Shown in pieces: positions 1-7,810 of a DNA stretch of 17,120 nt. The translations under genes were made by a program, and so were the position numbers. This DNA comes from UBA2219 sp964612075. Lineage in GTDB: Bacteria; Desulfobacterota; Deferrimicrobia; Deferrimicrobiales; Deferrimicrobiaceae. The notes beneath the pieces were generated by a model. That model was not told the DNA's origin. It searched no databases and saw only the letters and a program-made list of their open reading frames with translations. Each line of letters starts with the position of its first letter. Positions within the stretch are counted from its first letter, which is position 1. The stretch lies in NCBI GenBank assembly GCA_964612075.1, contig CAZTFC010000049.1, forward strand, positions 1 through 17,120. The letters run 5' to 3'.

Positions 1-704
1 TCCCGCTCACGGATCTCGACGCGCTCCCCTTCGAGGACGGCGGCGTCGACCGGGCATTGCCGCACGCAGGCCATGCACCGGACGCAGGCTTCCTGGTCGA
101 TGACGGCCTTCCAGCCGATGGAGCGGAAGCGCCCCTTGACGTCCCCCCGCGCCGCGGCACGGCTCAAGCGGAAAACGCCGCAGCAGCAGGGGCAGCAGAA
201 GCAGAACTCCAGCCAGCGCGCCGTCCCCTTGTCCCGCTCGAGCCCCATCAGCAGCCGCTCGACCTCGACCCACAGGGCCTGCCCGACCAGCCCCAGCTCC
301 GCCGCCTTGTCGACATGGGCCAGCGCCTCCTCCACACCGGCTTCCCGCCCGATCCCCTTCTCGACCAGGCCGCGCGCCCGTTTCCCCAGGAAGAGGCAGC
401 CGTGGTCCTTCGGGTAATGGTCGCAGGAGAACGCGACGCGGCAGAGGCACCGTTTCATGATGACCCGGTACTCCGACTCCCGGATCGCCCGCTTCATCAG
501 ATCGACGGGAAGGACGACCCCCTGGGCCGCATCCATCAGGTTCGCGTTGAGGTTGAGCGTGTAGCCCTGAGTGTGCGCGTCCGGCTCCAGCTCGGCCAGT
601 TTCCTGAGCATCGGCCCGATGACCGGGGAATCGAGCTTGCCTCCCAAATTGAGGAAGGTCCGGAAGGCGGAGAGGAACATGTTCCAGGAAAGCTGTTTTG
701 CCAT
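1..704 (-). CDS. 4Fe-4S ferredoxin-type protein with an extra cysteine cluster (partial, C-terminus off the left edge)
   Basis: The frame is open from an ATG at 702-704 to the window edge, giving 234 codons with no stop. A GGAGG-rich Shine-Dalgarno sequence lies about 8 to 10 bases upstream (713-722), which supports this start. The fragment has 14 cysteines. These are a spaced group at C86, C88, C94 and C103, a dense cluster CFCCPCCC at 168-175, and a classical 4Fe-4S motif CVRCMACVRQCP at 207-218. There is no signal peptide or membrane segment, so it is probably cytoplasmic. The last motif is diagnostic of a [4Fe-4S] ferredoxin fold; the function of the earlier cysteines is unknown to me. 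It lies 82 bases after the TsaA-like gene on the same strand and is probably the last gene seen of the metal-transporter operon. It may act in electron transfer or metal-centre handling, which is inference. Confidence 0.8.
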   Translation of the reverse strand, partial: MAKQLSWNMFLSAFRTFLNLGGKLDSPVIGPMLRKLAELEPDAHTQGYTLNLNANLMDAAQGVVLPVDLMKRAIRESEYRVIMKRCLCRVAFSCDHYPKDHGCLFLGKRARGLVEKGIGREAGVEEALAHVDKAAELGLVGQALWVEVERLLMGLERDKGTARWLEFCFCCPCCCGVFRLSRAAARGDVKGRFRSIGWKAVIDQEACVRCMACVRQCPVDAAVLEGERVEIRER

Positions 705-712
705 GTCGGCGG

Positions 713-722
713 CCCCCCCTCC
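713..722 (-). promoter_or_regulatory. Shine-Dalgarno sequence of the 4Fe-4S protein gene
   Basis: On the minus strand a GGAGGGGGGG run lies 8 bases before the ATG at 704. It fixes this ATG as the start even though the gene runs off the window. Confidence 0.6.
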
Positions 723-745
723 GTTGCCCGGAACGGTCCGAAGCC

Positions 746-775
746 GGGTCGATATCAATAAATAGTATCAGACCC
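746..775 (-). repeat. Imperfect inverted repeat between the TsaA-like and 4Fe-4S genes
   Basis: GGGTC-GATA at 746-754 pairs with TATC-A-GACCC at 766-775, giving nine pairs with one bulged A and an 11-base AT-rich loop. There is no T-run after it on the minus strand, so it is not a typical terminator. It could be an operator for an internal promoter or an mRNA processing or stabilising hairpin. No regulator can be named from its sequence. Confidence 0.45.
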
Positions 776-786
776 GAAGCGAAGCT

Positions 787-1335
787 TTACGCGTCTTCCT
801 CCGGGTCGGGGATATCGCCCTCCACCTCCTTGCGGATCCGCTCCATCCAGCCCGGCACCTTCGGGCTGCTCGCCTCGATGGAGAACGGCACGTACGGCTT
901 GATGTCGATGACGGGGCTGCCGTCCAGGGCGTCCAGCCCTTCCACCTTGAGGATGCTGCCTTCCCGCCCGAGAAGCCGGACCGTCGAGACCAGGACGGGG
1001 TTGGGGCGCCCGGGGCTGCAGGTGGCGAAAACCCCCTGGGCGGGCAGATCCCTCCGCCCCATCGGATGGACCTTCCGCGCGTTCCGGCTCTCCGGATCGA
1101 GCCGGTGCGGCCAATACAGGACGAGGATGTGGGAAAATCCCTCGATGCCGTCCAGGAGCTCCGCCCGTTCCGGGTCCACGACGATCTCGGCGACGGAGCC
1201 CCTCACCTTCCCGCGGTACTCCCGGATCCTTTCCGCGTGCCCCACCGACGCGCTCCCCGGATCCCCGCCGGCCGGCATGCGCTCCCGGATTTCGCTTCGC
1301 ACCTCCCCCACGGGGGAAAGCCGGATCTCCGTCAT
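787..1335 (-). CDS. TsaA/TrmO-like (YaeB family) S-adenosylmethionine-dependent methyltransferase
   Basis: This 182-residue protein starts at the ATG at 1333-1335. That ATG overlaps the stop of the substrate-binding gene as ATGA, so translation is probably coupled. Family motifs are clear: GVFATCSPGRPNPV at about 101-114 and DGSPVIDIKPYVP at about 138-150, which build the SAM-binding beta-barrel. E. coli TrmO methylates N6 of the t6A base at tRNA position 37 and is about 235 residues long. This protein is the short form, without the extra C-terminal region. The usual Arg in the FATRS motif is Cys here (C106). It sits in a metal-transporter operon rather than with tRNA genes, so it may have a different target, which is inference. 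The same frame is open further upstream to 1749, but that stretch lies inside the substrate-binding gene and was excluded. Confidence 0.88.
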   Translation of the reverse strand: MTEIRLSPVGEVRSEIRERMPAGGDPGSASVGHAERIREYRGKVRGSVAEIVVDPERAELLDGIEGFSHILVLYWPHRLDPESRNARKVHPMGRRDLPAQGVFATCSPGRPNPVLVSTVRLLGREGSILKVEGLDALDGSPVIDIKPYVPFSIEASSPKVPGWMERIRKEVEGDIPDPEEDA

Positions 1336-2438
1336 TTCAGGAACGGCGCCTTGCCGCCGAGCGGGCCGTACAGCTTCCGCATGCTCCCGTAGACCGGTTT
1401 CCCGACGAGGAACGCGTAGATCTCGTCGGCCTTCTTCTCCGGGTCGACGTCCCCGAACCGCTCCGGGTGGAGGATCTTCCCGACGGCGTAGGCGTCGGCC
1501 AGCGCGGTGCCGATGTTGGTCATGTAGAAGTTGAACGGGAACAGGACGTGGACCCGGCCGCCGGGGAACGCCTTGAGCGCCCCGTAGAACTCCGGCCTCT
1601 TCCGGTAGTCCTCCTCCACGAGCGCCAGTCCGATGCCGTCGAGGAAGACGACGTCCGGGTCCAGCTTCAGCAGCGTTTCCCGGTCCAGGACCAGGTGGGT
1701 GGAGGCGCCGGCCTTGACGCGCCGCGCGACGTTGTTCGCGCCGGTCCACTCGAACGGGATGTAGCGCTGCTCGGTGCTCTCGATTCCGTGGGCGCCCCGG
1801 TGGCCGACACCGCCGACGTACACGGACGGCCGCGAGCTTTCGGGGACCTCCGCGGTGCGCGCGCGCAGGTCCCTGCGCAGCGACTCTATGTGCGCGACGA
1901 CGTCCTCGGCCCGCTTCCCGCGGTTCAGGACCTTCCCCGCCGCGCGCAGGGAGTCGTACACCGTGTCGTCGAAGGTCGCGAACGGCCCGTAGCTCAGCAC
2001 GAACACCGGGATGCCCGTCGTCCGCTGCACCTCGTCCGCCAGGGAGGCGTCCATGTAGGTGGTGAAGATCACCTGCGGCCTCACGGCGAGCAGCGCCTCG
2101 AGGTCGGGCTTCTTGTTGATGGAAGCGGGGCCGCCCGGCCCGCAGCGGGGCAGCGCGGCCAGCTCAGGGTGGGCGATCCGGTAGGGGCGCCCGCCGGCGG
2201 ACTTCTCGAAATCCTCCACGCCGACGACTTTCGACTCCGCCCGGAGATAGACGATCTGCCGCAGCGTGCCGGTGCCGATGCAGACGATCCGCTCCGGATC
2301 GAAGGGCGCCGTCACGCGCCGTCCGGCCATGTCGGTCACCGTCACCGTCCCCGCGGCGTCGCCGGCGGCCGCGCAGGCGGCGGGCGGGAGCGCGAACGCG
2401 AGCGCGGCGCACAGCGCCCCGATCCATATCCTCCCCAT
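1332..2438 (-). CDS. ABC transporter periplasmic substrate-binding protein (BtuF/FepB class, probably nickel)
   Basis: This 368-residue protein has a Sec signal peptide (hydrophobic residues about 3-20, cleavage near AACAAA). It has a two-lobed binding-protein fold of the COG0614 type: an N-terminal lobe with RIVCIGTGTLRQIVYL and DLEALLAVRPQVIF, and a C-terminal lobe with KLDPDVVFLDG. A GGVGHRGAHGIES segment near residues 208-221 carries histidines that could bind metal. I chose the ATG at 2436-2438 because GGGAGG lies six bases upstream. A TTG six codons earlier (2456) would overlap the ATPase stop and is a weaker alternative. The operon order and the upstream NikR-like operator suggest nickel as ligand. 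The family also covers heme, siderophores, cobalamin and molybdate, so the ligand is inferred and not read from the protein. Confidence 0.88.
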   Translation of the reverse strand: MGRIWIGALCAALAFALPPAACAAAGDAAGTVTVTDMAGRRVTAPFDPERIVCIGTGTLRQIVYLRAESKVVGVEDFEKSAGGRPYRIAHPELAALPRCGPGGPASINKKPDLEALLAVRPQVIFTTYMDASLADEVQRTTGIPVFVLSYGPFATFDDTVYDSLRAAGKVLNRGKRAEDVVAHIESLRRDLRARTAEVPESSRPSVYVGGVGHRGAHGIESTEQRYIPFEWTGANNVARRVKAGASTHLVLDRETLLKLDPDVVFLDGIGLALVEEDYRKRPEFYGALKAFPGGRVHVLFPFNFYMTNIGTALADAYAVGKILHPERFGDVDPEKKADEIYAFLVGKPVYGSMRKLYGPLGGKAPFLK

Positions 2439-2452
2439 CCGGAACCTCCCGT

Positions 2453-3205
2453 TCAAACCGGCACCACGACGGTATGGCCGCCGACCTTCTCAAGCGCCAC
2501 GTCGACGTCGTACACGCGCCGGATCATCTCCGCCGTGAGCTCCCTGCCGGTGGAAACCGCGTGGATCCTGCTCTCCTTCAGGAAGAGGAGCCGGTCGGCG
2601 AACCGGACGGCGATGTTCAGGTCGTGGATCGCGACCACGGCGGACAGCCCCTGCTCCGCCACGACGCGGCGGAGCAGCCCCATCACCTCCAGCTGGTTCT
2701 TCAGGTCCAGGCTGCTCGTCGGCTCGTCCAGGAGAAGGACCGAAGGGGTCTGCGCGAGCGCCCGCGCGATGATCACCTTCTGGAGCTCGCCGCCGCTCAG
2801 GTCCCCGACCGGGCGCATGGCCAGGCGGGCGATGCCGATCCGGCGGATGACCTCTTCCGCGATCCGGTGGTCCTCCGCGGAGAGCGACCACCGGATGTGG
2901 GGACGCCGCCCCATGAGCACCGTCTCGTAGACGGACAGCCGCGTCTCCGGGTGGCGCTGCGGGACGTACCCCACCCGGCGGGCCACGCCGTTCTGCCCCA
3001 TGCGCCGCAGATCCTCCCCGTCCACCAGGACCGAGCCGCGCCGGGGCGCAAGGATCCGGTTCAGGCACTTGAGGAGGGTGGTCTTCCCCGCGCCGTTGAC
3101 GCCCAGGACGCACAGGATCTCACCGCGCCCCAGGGAAAAGCTCACGTCCGACAGCACGGGATGGCTGTTGTAGGAGAACTCGACGCCTTCGACCGAAAGC
3201 CTCAT
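2453..3205 (-). CDS. ABC transporter ATP-binding protein (BtuD/FepC class, probably nickel importer)
   Basis: This 250-residue nucleotide-binding subunit energises import through the FecCD-type permease on the cytoplasmic face. All motifs are present: Walker A GVNGAGKTT at 35-43, Q-loop Q83 in YVPQ, signature LSGGE at 136-140, Walker B VLLLDEP at 156-162 and switch H194 in AIHD. The length is normal for the family. The start is the ATG at 3203-3205, which overlaps the permease stop as ATGA, and the protein begins MRLSVEGVEFSY as expected. The stop overlaps the possible TTG of the next gene. The tight packing means permease, ATPase and binding protein are co-translated. Confidence 0.95.
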   Translation of the reverse strand: MRLSVEGVEFSYNSHPVLSDVSFSLGRGEILCVLGVNGAGKTTLLKCLNRILAPRRGSVLVDGEDLRRMGQNGVARRVGYVPQRHPETRLSVYETVLMGRRPHIRWSLSAEDHRIAEEVIRRIGIARLAMRPVGDLSGGELQKVIIARALAQTPSVLLLDEPTSSLDLKNQLEVMGLLRRVVAEQGLSAVVAIHDLNIAVRFADRLLFLKESRIHAVSTGRELTAEMIRRVYDVDVALEKVGGHTVVVPV

Positions 3206-4251
3206 CGGTACCCCCGGACGAGCAGGAACAGGAACATCGGGGCGCCCAGAAACGACGTGATCACGCCCACCGGCAGCGCGCCCGAGCCGATGAGGATCCT
3301 TCCGGCGGTATCGGCGGACAGCAGCAGCAGGGCGCCCAGGACCGAGGAGAAGGGCAAAAGGAGGCGGTGGTCGTCGCCCGCCAGCCGGCGGGCGATGTGG
3401 GGCGCGATCAGCCCGACGAAGGCGATGACGCCGTGGAAGGCGGTCGCGACGGCCGACACCAGCGCCGCCGCCACCATCCCGGTCGACCGGACCCTCTCGA
3501 CGTTCACCCCCAGCCCACGGGCCGCCTCCTCCCCGGAGGCCAGCGCGTTGAGGTCCCATCGGATCACCGCCAGGTACAGGGACGCGGCCAGGACCGCCGC
3601 GCACAACAGCCCGATCTCCCTCCAGCCGGACCGGGCCACGTCTCCGAAGGTCCAGAAAACGACCATGGCCAGCTGGGTCTCGGTGGCCAGGTACTGCACC
3701 AGGATCGTCGCGGAGACGAAGAGGGCGGACAGCGCCACCCCGGCCAGGACGACGGCCTCGGTCGAAAGCCGCTTCAGCCCCGACAGGACGAGCACGACCA
3801 CCGTCGCCGCCATGGCCCCCGCGAACGCGAACGCCGTCACGGAGACCATCCCGGCGCCGAAGAGGACGATGGCCGCCGCGGCGCCGAACGCCGCCCCCTG
3901 GCTGATGCCGAGCGTGGACGGGGCGCCTAGCGGGTTCCGCAGCAGCGACTGGATGCCCAGGCCCGAAAGCGACAGCCCCCAGCCGCAGGCGACGGCGGCC
4001 ACCACCCGCGGCAACCGGATATCGAGCACCACCACGCGCTCGGCGTCTCCCCCCCCGCCCGCCAGGGCCCGCAGCACCTCTCCCAAGGACAGATCGTAGG
4101 AGCCGCACGCGATCGAATACAAGGCGACGAGGAGCAGCGCGCCGACGAGACCGGCCAGGAGCAGCAGCTTCCGCCGGACGTGCGCATGATACGCGGACGC
4201 GATGGCGCCCGGGAGGGGGGCACACTCCTGCCCAACGCCGGTCATCGGCAT
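3202..4251 (-). CDS. FecCD-family ABC transporter permease (probably nickel importer)
   Basis: This integral membrane permease of 349 residues has about nine to ten hydrophobic segments. It carries the family landmarks RLPRVVAAVACGW and RNPLGAPSTLGISQGAAFGA in the N-terminal half. GLIAPHIARRLAGDDHR, the coupling region that contacts the ATPase, lies in the C-terminal half. The frame is open up to 4389, but the ATG at 4249-4251 has GAAGGG eight bases upstream; a second ATG two codons later (4245) is possible. It is the first gene of the operon and is followed by the ATPase with a 4-base overlap. Its 5' region carries the NikR-like dyad. Proteins of this class import heme, ferric siderophores, cobalamin, molybdate or, in some epsilonproteobacteria, nickel and cobalt. 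The nickel assignment here rests on the operator alone. Confidence 0.93.
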   Translation of the reverse strand: MPMTGVGQECAPLPGAIASAYHAHVRRKLLLLAGLVGALLLVALYSIACGSYDLSLGEVLRALAGGGGDAERVVVLDIRLPRVVAAVACGWGLSLSGLGIQSLLRNPLGAPSTLGISQGAAFGAAAAIVLFGAGMVSVTAFAFAGAMAATVVVLVLSGLKRLSTEAVVLAGVALSALFVSATILVQYLATETQLAMVVFWTFGDVARSGWREIGLLCAAVLAASLYLAVIRWDLNALASGEEAARGLGVNVERVRSTGMVAAALVSAVATAFHGVIAFVGLIAPHIARRLAGDDHRLLLPFSSVLGALLLLSADTAGRILIGSGALPVGVITSFLGAPMFLFLLVRGYR

Positions 4252-4335
4252 GACTTGAACCCTTCTATGAATAACGCGCGAGCCATGGAACACCTTTAGG
4301 AGGCGATGCCCGGGGAGGAAGAAACGCCGGCCCGT

Positions 4336-4364
4336 GGTATTACGATTATTAATAGCGTAACACC
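4336..4364 (-). promoter_or_regulatory. Putative NikR operator upstream of the ABC transporter operon
   Basis: GGTATTACG (4336-4344) and CGTAACACC (4356-4364) form an inverted repeat of nine pairs, one of them G-T, around 11 bases. Written on the minus strand this is GTGTTAC-N13-GTAATAC. The consensus for deltaproteobacterial NikR that I recall from published comparative genomics is GTGTTAC-N13/14-GTAACAC, so one position differs. It lies about 85 bases upstream of the permease start and covers an AATAAT sequence that could be the -10 element, with TTTCCC as a weak -35 17 bases upstream. Binding of nickel-loaded NikR there would repress the operon. No nikR gene is in the window. Confidence 0.7.
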
Positions 4365-4437
4365 GGTGGGAAATCGCTTGCAAGAACAACCTGAGGGGAC
4401 CGCGTTCCGCGAGCCGGGCTTTCCCGCCGTCGCCCCT

Positions 4438-7400
4438 TCATTCCCCGGCGGCGTGGAAGAAGGGGGAAAACATCTTCACCGGGAGCTTCAAGGCCCTCTC
4501 CGCGATCCCGAGGATCCCGGACCCGACCGCACTCGGGGCCAGCGGCGATATCCTGGGTTGGGCGATATCCCCCGTCACCTTGACGGGGATGGAAACCAGC
4601 GTGCCCCCCAGGATATACCCGAAAACGGGGATCCTCCGCACGACGGCGTCCACGGTCCGGAAGGGCGCGACCAGCACGTTCAGGTCCGATTCCCGGGTCG
4701 CTATGTCCACCTCCCCCGTCGCGAAGATCCGCATCGACGGAGCGTCCAGGGTCGCCTCGCCCAGCACGAATTTCCCGTCCTTCGCCTTCGCCCGGATCGA
4801 AAGGGTCCTGTAAGGGAACCCTTCCTTGCCGAAATCCGGGAATCTCCCCCGGAACGTTTCCGCGACGTTCAGGAAAGCGAAGATCCGCGACAGGAGGGTC
4901 ATTTCCAGTATCCGGCCGTTCGTGAGCTTCATCTCCAACGGGCCCTCGAAGGAACGGAGCAGCGCGTCCCCGGAGCCTTTCCCCTCGAACCGGTAGTCCA
5001 CCCGGAATTGCCCGGTGATCGCCGCCTTCTTCTCGGTGAGGCAGTCGATCGTCTCCCGGATGTCTTCCCCGGCGGAGGAGGTGAACAGGGAGACCGACGG
5101 CTCCCCCGCGCCCACCGTGAAGCTCCCCGTCGTGTCGATCCCGCACACGTCCGCCTGCGTGACGGAGAAGCGCAAGGCGCCCCCGCCCAGCTCCGCCGCG
5201 GCGCGAACGTCCCGCCACGTGCGCCCCTGGAAGGCGATGGAATCCGCGGCGAGCCGCAGAGCGCCCCGGACCGGAAGATTCGAGGGTGCGGACGACGTCG
5301 CCGTCTCCAGGCTCGCAAGCAGCGTCCCGGCGTCGAGGTTCCCCACGGAGAGGTCGAGGTCCGCAAGGACCTCCTCCCCGGTGAAATCCGCCGTCCCCGT
5401 CACGGTGAACGGGACGTTGTCCCACGTCATGTCGGAGGAGAACATGCGGACCTTCCTCCCGTCGGCCGTCAGCGAAACGCGCAGGATGGAGAGCGGCTCC
5501 AGCGGCTTCCAGTGGATCTTGACGTCCTCCCCCGAAAGGGCCCCGCGGACCGTGGAGCGCGCCGGGTTCGCGCGATCGACGACCGCTTCCATCTCCCCCG
5601 CGATGCGGTGCCCGGGAAGCAGCGGGACCGGCAGGATCTTCCCGACCGTTTCCCCCGACAGCGTGCCGGAAAATCCGGCCTCCATCTTTCCCGGGCCGAT
5701 CCTCACCGCCATCCTGGCATCCGACCCGGGACCGTGGACGATCAACGGGTCGATCGTCGTCTCTCCCGGCCTCGAGGCGGCGGAAAAGGAAAGCGCGGCC
5801 CCTTCCGGGAACGCGAGCGCGGCTTTCGCGCGGACGGCCCCGCCCTTTTCCCAGGAAATTTCCGATCCGGACACGGTGAAAGGGGCTCTCACGGCAAGCG
5901 ACGGCGGGACCTCGAGGAGGCCGTACGCCCACTTCGCCGTCTCCGGCCCGATCCCGCCGTCGAACGACGCGGCGACCCGTTCGATCCCCTCCCGGTCGCT
6001 TCCCGGTTCCAGCGACCCGGACACGTTCGAGAACGAGGAGTCCCCGACCGTGCCGCGGAGCCCCTTCACCGCGACGGATCTCCCGTCCCAGGAGAACTGC
6101 CCCTCGTGGACCTCGATGGGAAACGGGACGCGGTCGTATGTTCCCGCGATCCGGACTTTCGACGCAGTGAACCGGACGCCGACGTCGGAGAGCCGCTCCC
6201 CCAGCACGACCCGCCCGGACGCCTCCCCCCGGATCCCCCCGACCCGGTCCAGCTCTCCCCGGAAATCCTCGTCCTCCGCCAGGCGCCGAAGGAGGGCATG
6301 CAGCTCCCCCGCCTCCGCGTCCGCCTGGAATTCCGCGTGGAACGGGGGATCCTCCCCCGCGATCCCCATGCGGAGAGACCCCCGGCTCGCGCGGGCGTTC
6401 CCCATCCGCGCGACGATCCCTTCCCCGGCGAGGATTCCCTTCGAGAGCGACACCTCGCCCCCCACGTCCGCCAGGTCGAGCTCCGCCCCCGGGACGTGGA
6501 TGGAGCCGCCGGAAAGCCGCGCCCGGAGCGCCAGCGACCCCGCGTCCGCGAGCCCGTCCGGGGACCGGGCGGCCGACCGCAGCGAGAAGCTCCGGATGTC
6601 CCCCCCCCGAACCACGTCGAGGATATCCCGGACCGCCGGCACGTCGCCGGCGATGGCGAGCAGGGCCCTCCGGGCGGGCGCGATCGTGAGCGCCTCCCCG
6701 GCCAGGCTCGCTTCATACCGGGGGGAGAGCCGGTCCACGGTCAGGCGGCCGGCAACCTTGACGTCGGGTTCCTGCAGGACGAGCTCGGACAGGACGGCGC
6801 GCACGCTCTTCCCGTCCAGGTCGACGGTCCCTTTCGCGCTCTTCACCTTCAGGGCGAGGCGCCGGGAGGCGCGGCGCAGCGTCAACGTCGGCGCGGCGCC
6901 GGCGAACTCCGCCCTCATCGATCGCAGCCCTTCCGCTTCGATCCGCCCGCGCAGCGATAAGACCGTATCGCCGAGCCAGGGAGCGGCGCCGGGCGCCAGC
7001 CTCTCGATGAGCTCCCGCGGCCGGAAGCCCGCCGTCTCGACGCGGGTCTCCGAGCGCATCCCTTCCGCGCGCATCTCCGTTTCGATCGACAAGCCGTCCC
7101 AGAAAGGGGACGCGCATCGGAGGTCCACCATCAGCCGGTCCGGGGAAAAGAAGGCCCGTGCCTCCAGGTCGCGCAAGGAGACGATCGGCCCGTCCGCGTC
7201 GGAAATCTCCATGCGGCCGTTGCGCACCGCGACGCCCGTCCCGGGCGCCCTCTTCCGCAACTCGTCCAGAAGGGAGGCGATCGCCCTCTCGATGTCTTCG
7301 AGAGACAACGGTTTTTCCAGTTTCTCCCCCGCCGGCAGCACCACCATGAAATTCGGGGACTCCAGCCGGACGTTCCCTCCGCGGAACTCGCCGCGCAGCA

Positions 7401-7710
7401 GCGGAAAAAACTCCGCATCCACCGTAAGGGTGAGGATCGTTCCGTAAAGCCGCCCGGGTAATTCCATGACGGCCCCGGACGCCGCGATCCGCGGACGGGG
7501 GAAAAAGGAAATATTCGCGCGATCGCATGAGAAACGGACCCCCGTCTGCCGCTCCAGCCGCGCCAGGATCGCGTTTTTTATCGAATCGACGTTGACGAGC
7601 CGGGGTGCCAGGAACGCGATGCCCAGGAGGAGCGCAGCGGCGACGCCCGCCGCCGCGAGGAGGATGCGGAGGGACTTCCGGCGCGCGTTGATGGTTGCTT
7701 CGGGTCCCAT
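4438..7710 (-). CDS. AsmA-family envelope protein
   Basis: This is a 1090-residue protein with a single N-terminal transmembrane anchor (about residues 13-35, rich in Leu/Ala) and a very long periplasmic part of alternating beta-strand sequence. The opening VDSIKNAILARLERQTGVRF is typical of the AsmA N-terminus. The last 180 residues, with SIRAKAKDGKFVLGEATL and IPVKVTGDIAQPRISP, match the AsmA-like C-terminal domain. The AsmA/YhdP/TamB group forms elongated beta-groove proteins that help move phospholipid between inner and outer membrane. This family knowledge indicates a Gram-negative envelope role but not an exact function. The ATG at 7708-7710 has no clear Shine-Dalgarno sequence. The gene ends 187 bases before the metal-transporter operon and is probably a separate unit. 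Confidence 0.85.
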   Translation of the reverse strand: MGPEATINARRKSLRILLAAAGVAAALLLGIAFLAPRLVNVDSIKNAILARLERQTGVRFSCDRANISFFPRPRIAASGAVMELPGRLYGTILTLTVDAEFFPLLRGEFRGGNVRLESPNFMVVLPAGEKLEKPLSLEDIERAIASLLDELRKRAPGTGVAVRNGRMEISDADGPIVSLRDLEARAFFSPDRLMVDLRCASPFWDGLSIETEMRAEGMRSETRVETAGFRPRELIERLAPGAAPWLGDTVLSLRGRIEAEGLRSMRAEFAGAAPTLTLRRASRRLALKVKSAKGTVDLDGKSVRAVLSELVLQEPDVKVAGRLTVDRLSPRYEASLAGEALTIAPARRALLAIAGDVPAVRDILDVVRGGDIRSFSLRSAARSPDGLADAGSLALRARLSGGSIHVPGAELDLADVGGEVSLSKGILAGEGIVARMGNARASRGSLRMGIAGEDPPFHAEFQADAEAGELHALLRRLAEDEDFRGELDRVGGIRGEASGRVVLGERLSDVGVRFTASKVRIAGTYDRVPFPIEVHEGQFSWDGRSVAVKGLRGTVGDSSFSNVSGSLEPGSDREGIERVAASFDGGIGPETAKWAYGLLEVPPSLAVRAPFTVSGSEISWEKGGAVRAKAALAFPEGAALSFSAASRPGETTIDPLIVHGPGSDARMAVRIGPGKMEAGFSGTLSGETVGKILPVPLLPGHRIAGEMEAVVDRANPARSTVRGALSGEDVKIHWKPLEPLSILRVSLTADGRKVRMFSSDMTWDNVPFTVTGTADFTGEEVLADLDLSVGNLDAGTLLASLETATSSAPSNLPVRGALRLAADSIAFQGRTWRDVRAAAELGGGALRFSVTQADVCGIDTTGSFTVGAGEPSVSLFTSSAGEDIRETIDCLTEKKAAITGQFRVDYRFEGKGSGDALLRSFEGPLEMKLTNGRILEMTLLSRIFAFLNVAETFRGRFPDFGKEGFPYRTLSIRAKAKDGKFVLGEATLDAPSMRIFATGEVDIATRESDLNVLVAPFRTVDAVVRRIPVFGYILGGTLVSIPVKVTGDIAQPRISPLAPSAVGSGILGIAERALKLPVKMFSPFFHAAGE

Positions 7711-7786
7711 GGAAAGAGTTTAGCGGATCACGGCGAAGACGGCGCGGCGAACCGAATCCCGCGGCCGGATCGGGATCGGAAGACGC

Positions 7787-7806
7787 CCCCGCGCGTAGCC
7801 GCGGGG
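7787..7806 (-). terminator. GC-rich hairpin just after yqaA, possible terminator
   Basis: CCCCGCG (7787-7793) and CGCGGGG (7800-7806) form a perfect 7-bp stem with a 6-base loop, four bases beyond the yqaA stop. Only a poor T-tract (GCGTCTTCC on the minus strand) follows, so termination may be partial. Confidence 0.4.
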
Positions 7807-7810
7807 CAGA

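Noticed and set aside
1467..2930. Plus-strand open frame of 487 codons opposite the binding-protein and ATPase genes
   Set aside because: It is low-complexity and Arg/Pro-rich, spans the antisense of two well-supported genes and has no credible start context.
4252..4437. Cobalamin or other riboswitch ahead of the BtuC-like operon
   Set aside because: The leader has no recognisable B12-box-like sequence. The only strong structure is the DNA dyad that fits a NikR operator.
4306..6960. Very long plus-strand open frame (884 codons) opposite the AsmA gene
   Set aside because: It is an antisense shadow in GC-rich DNA. Its product is dominated by Arg, Pro and Gly with no domain, while the minus strand encodes a clear AsmA-family protein.
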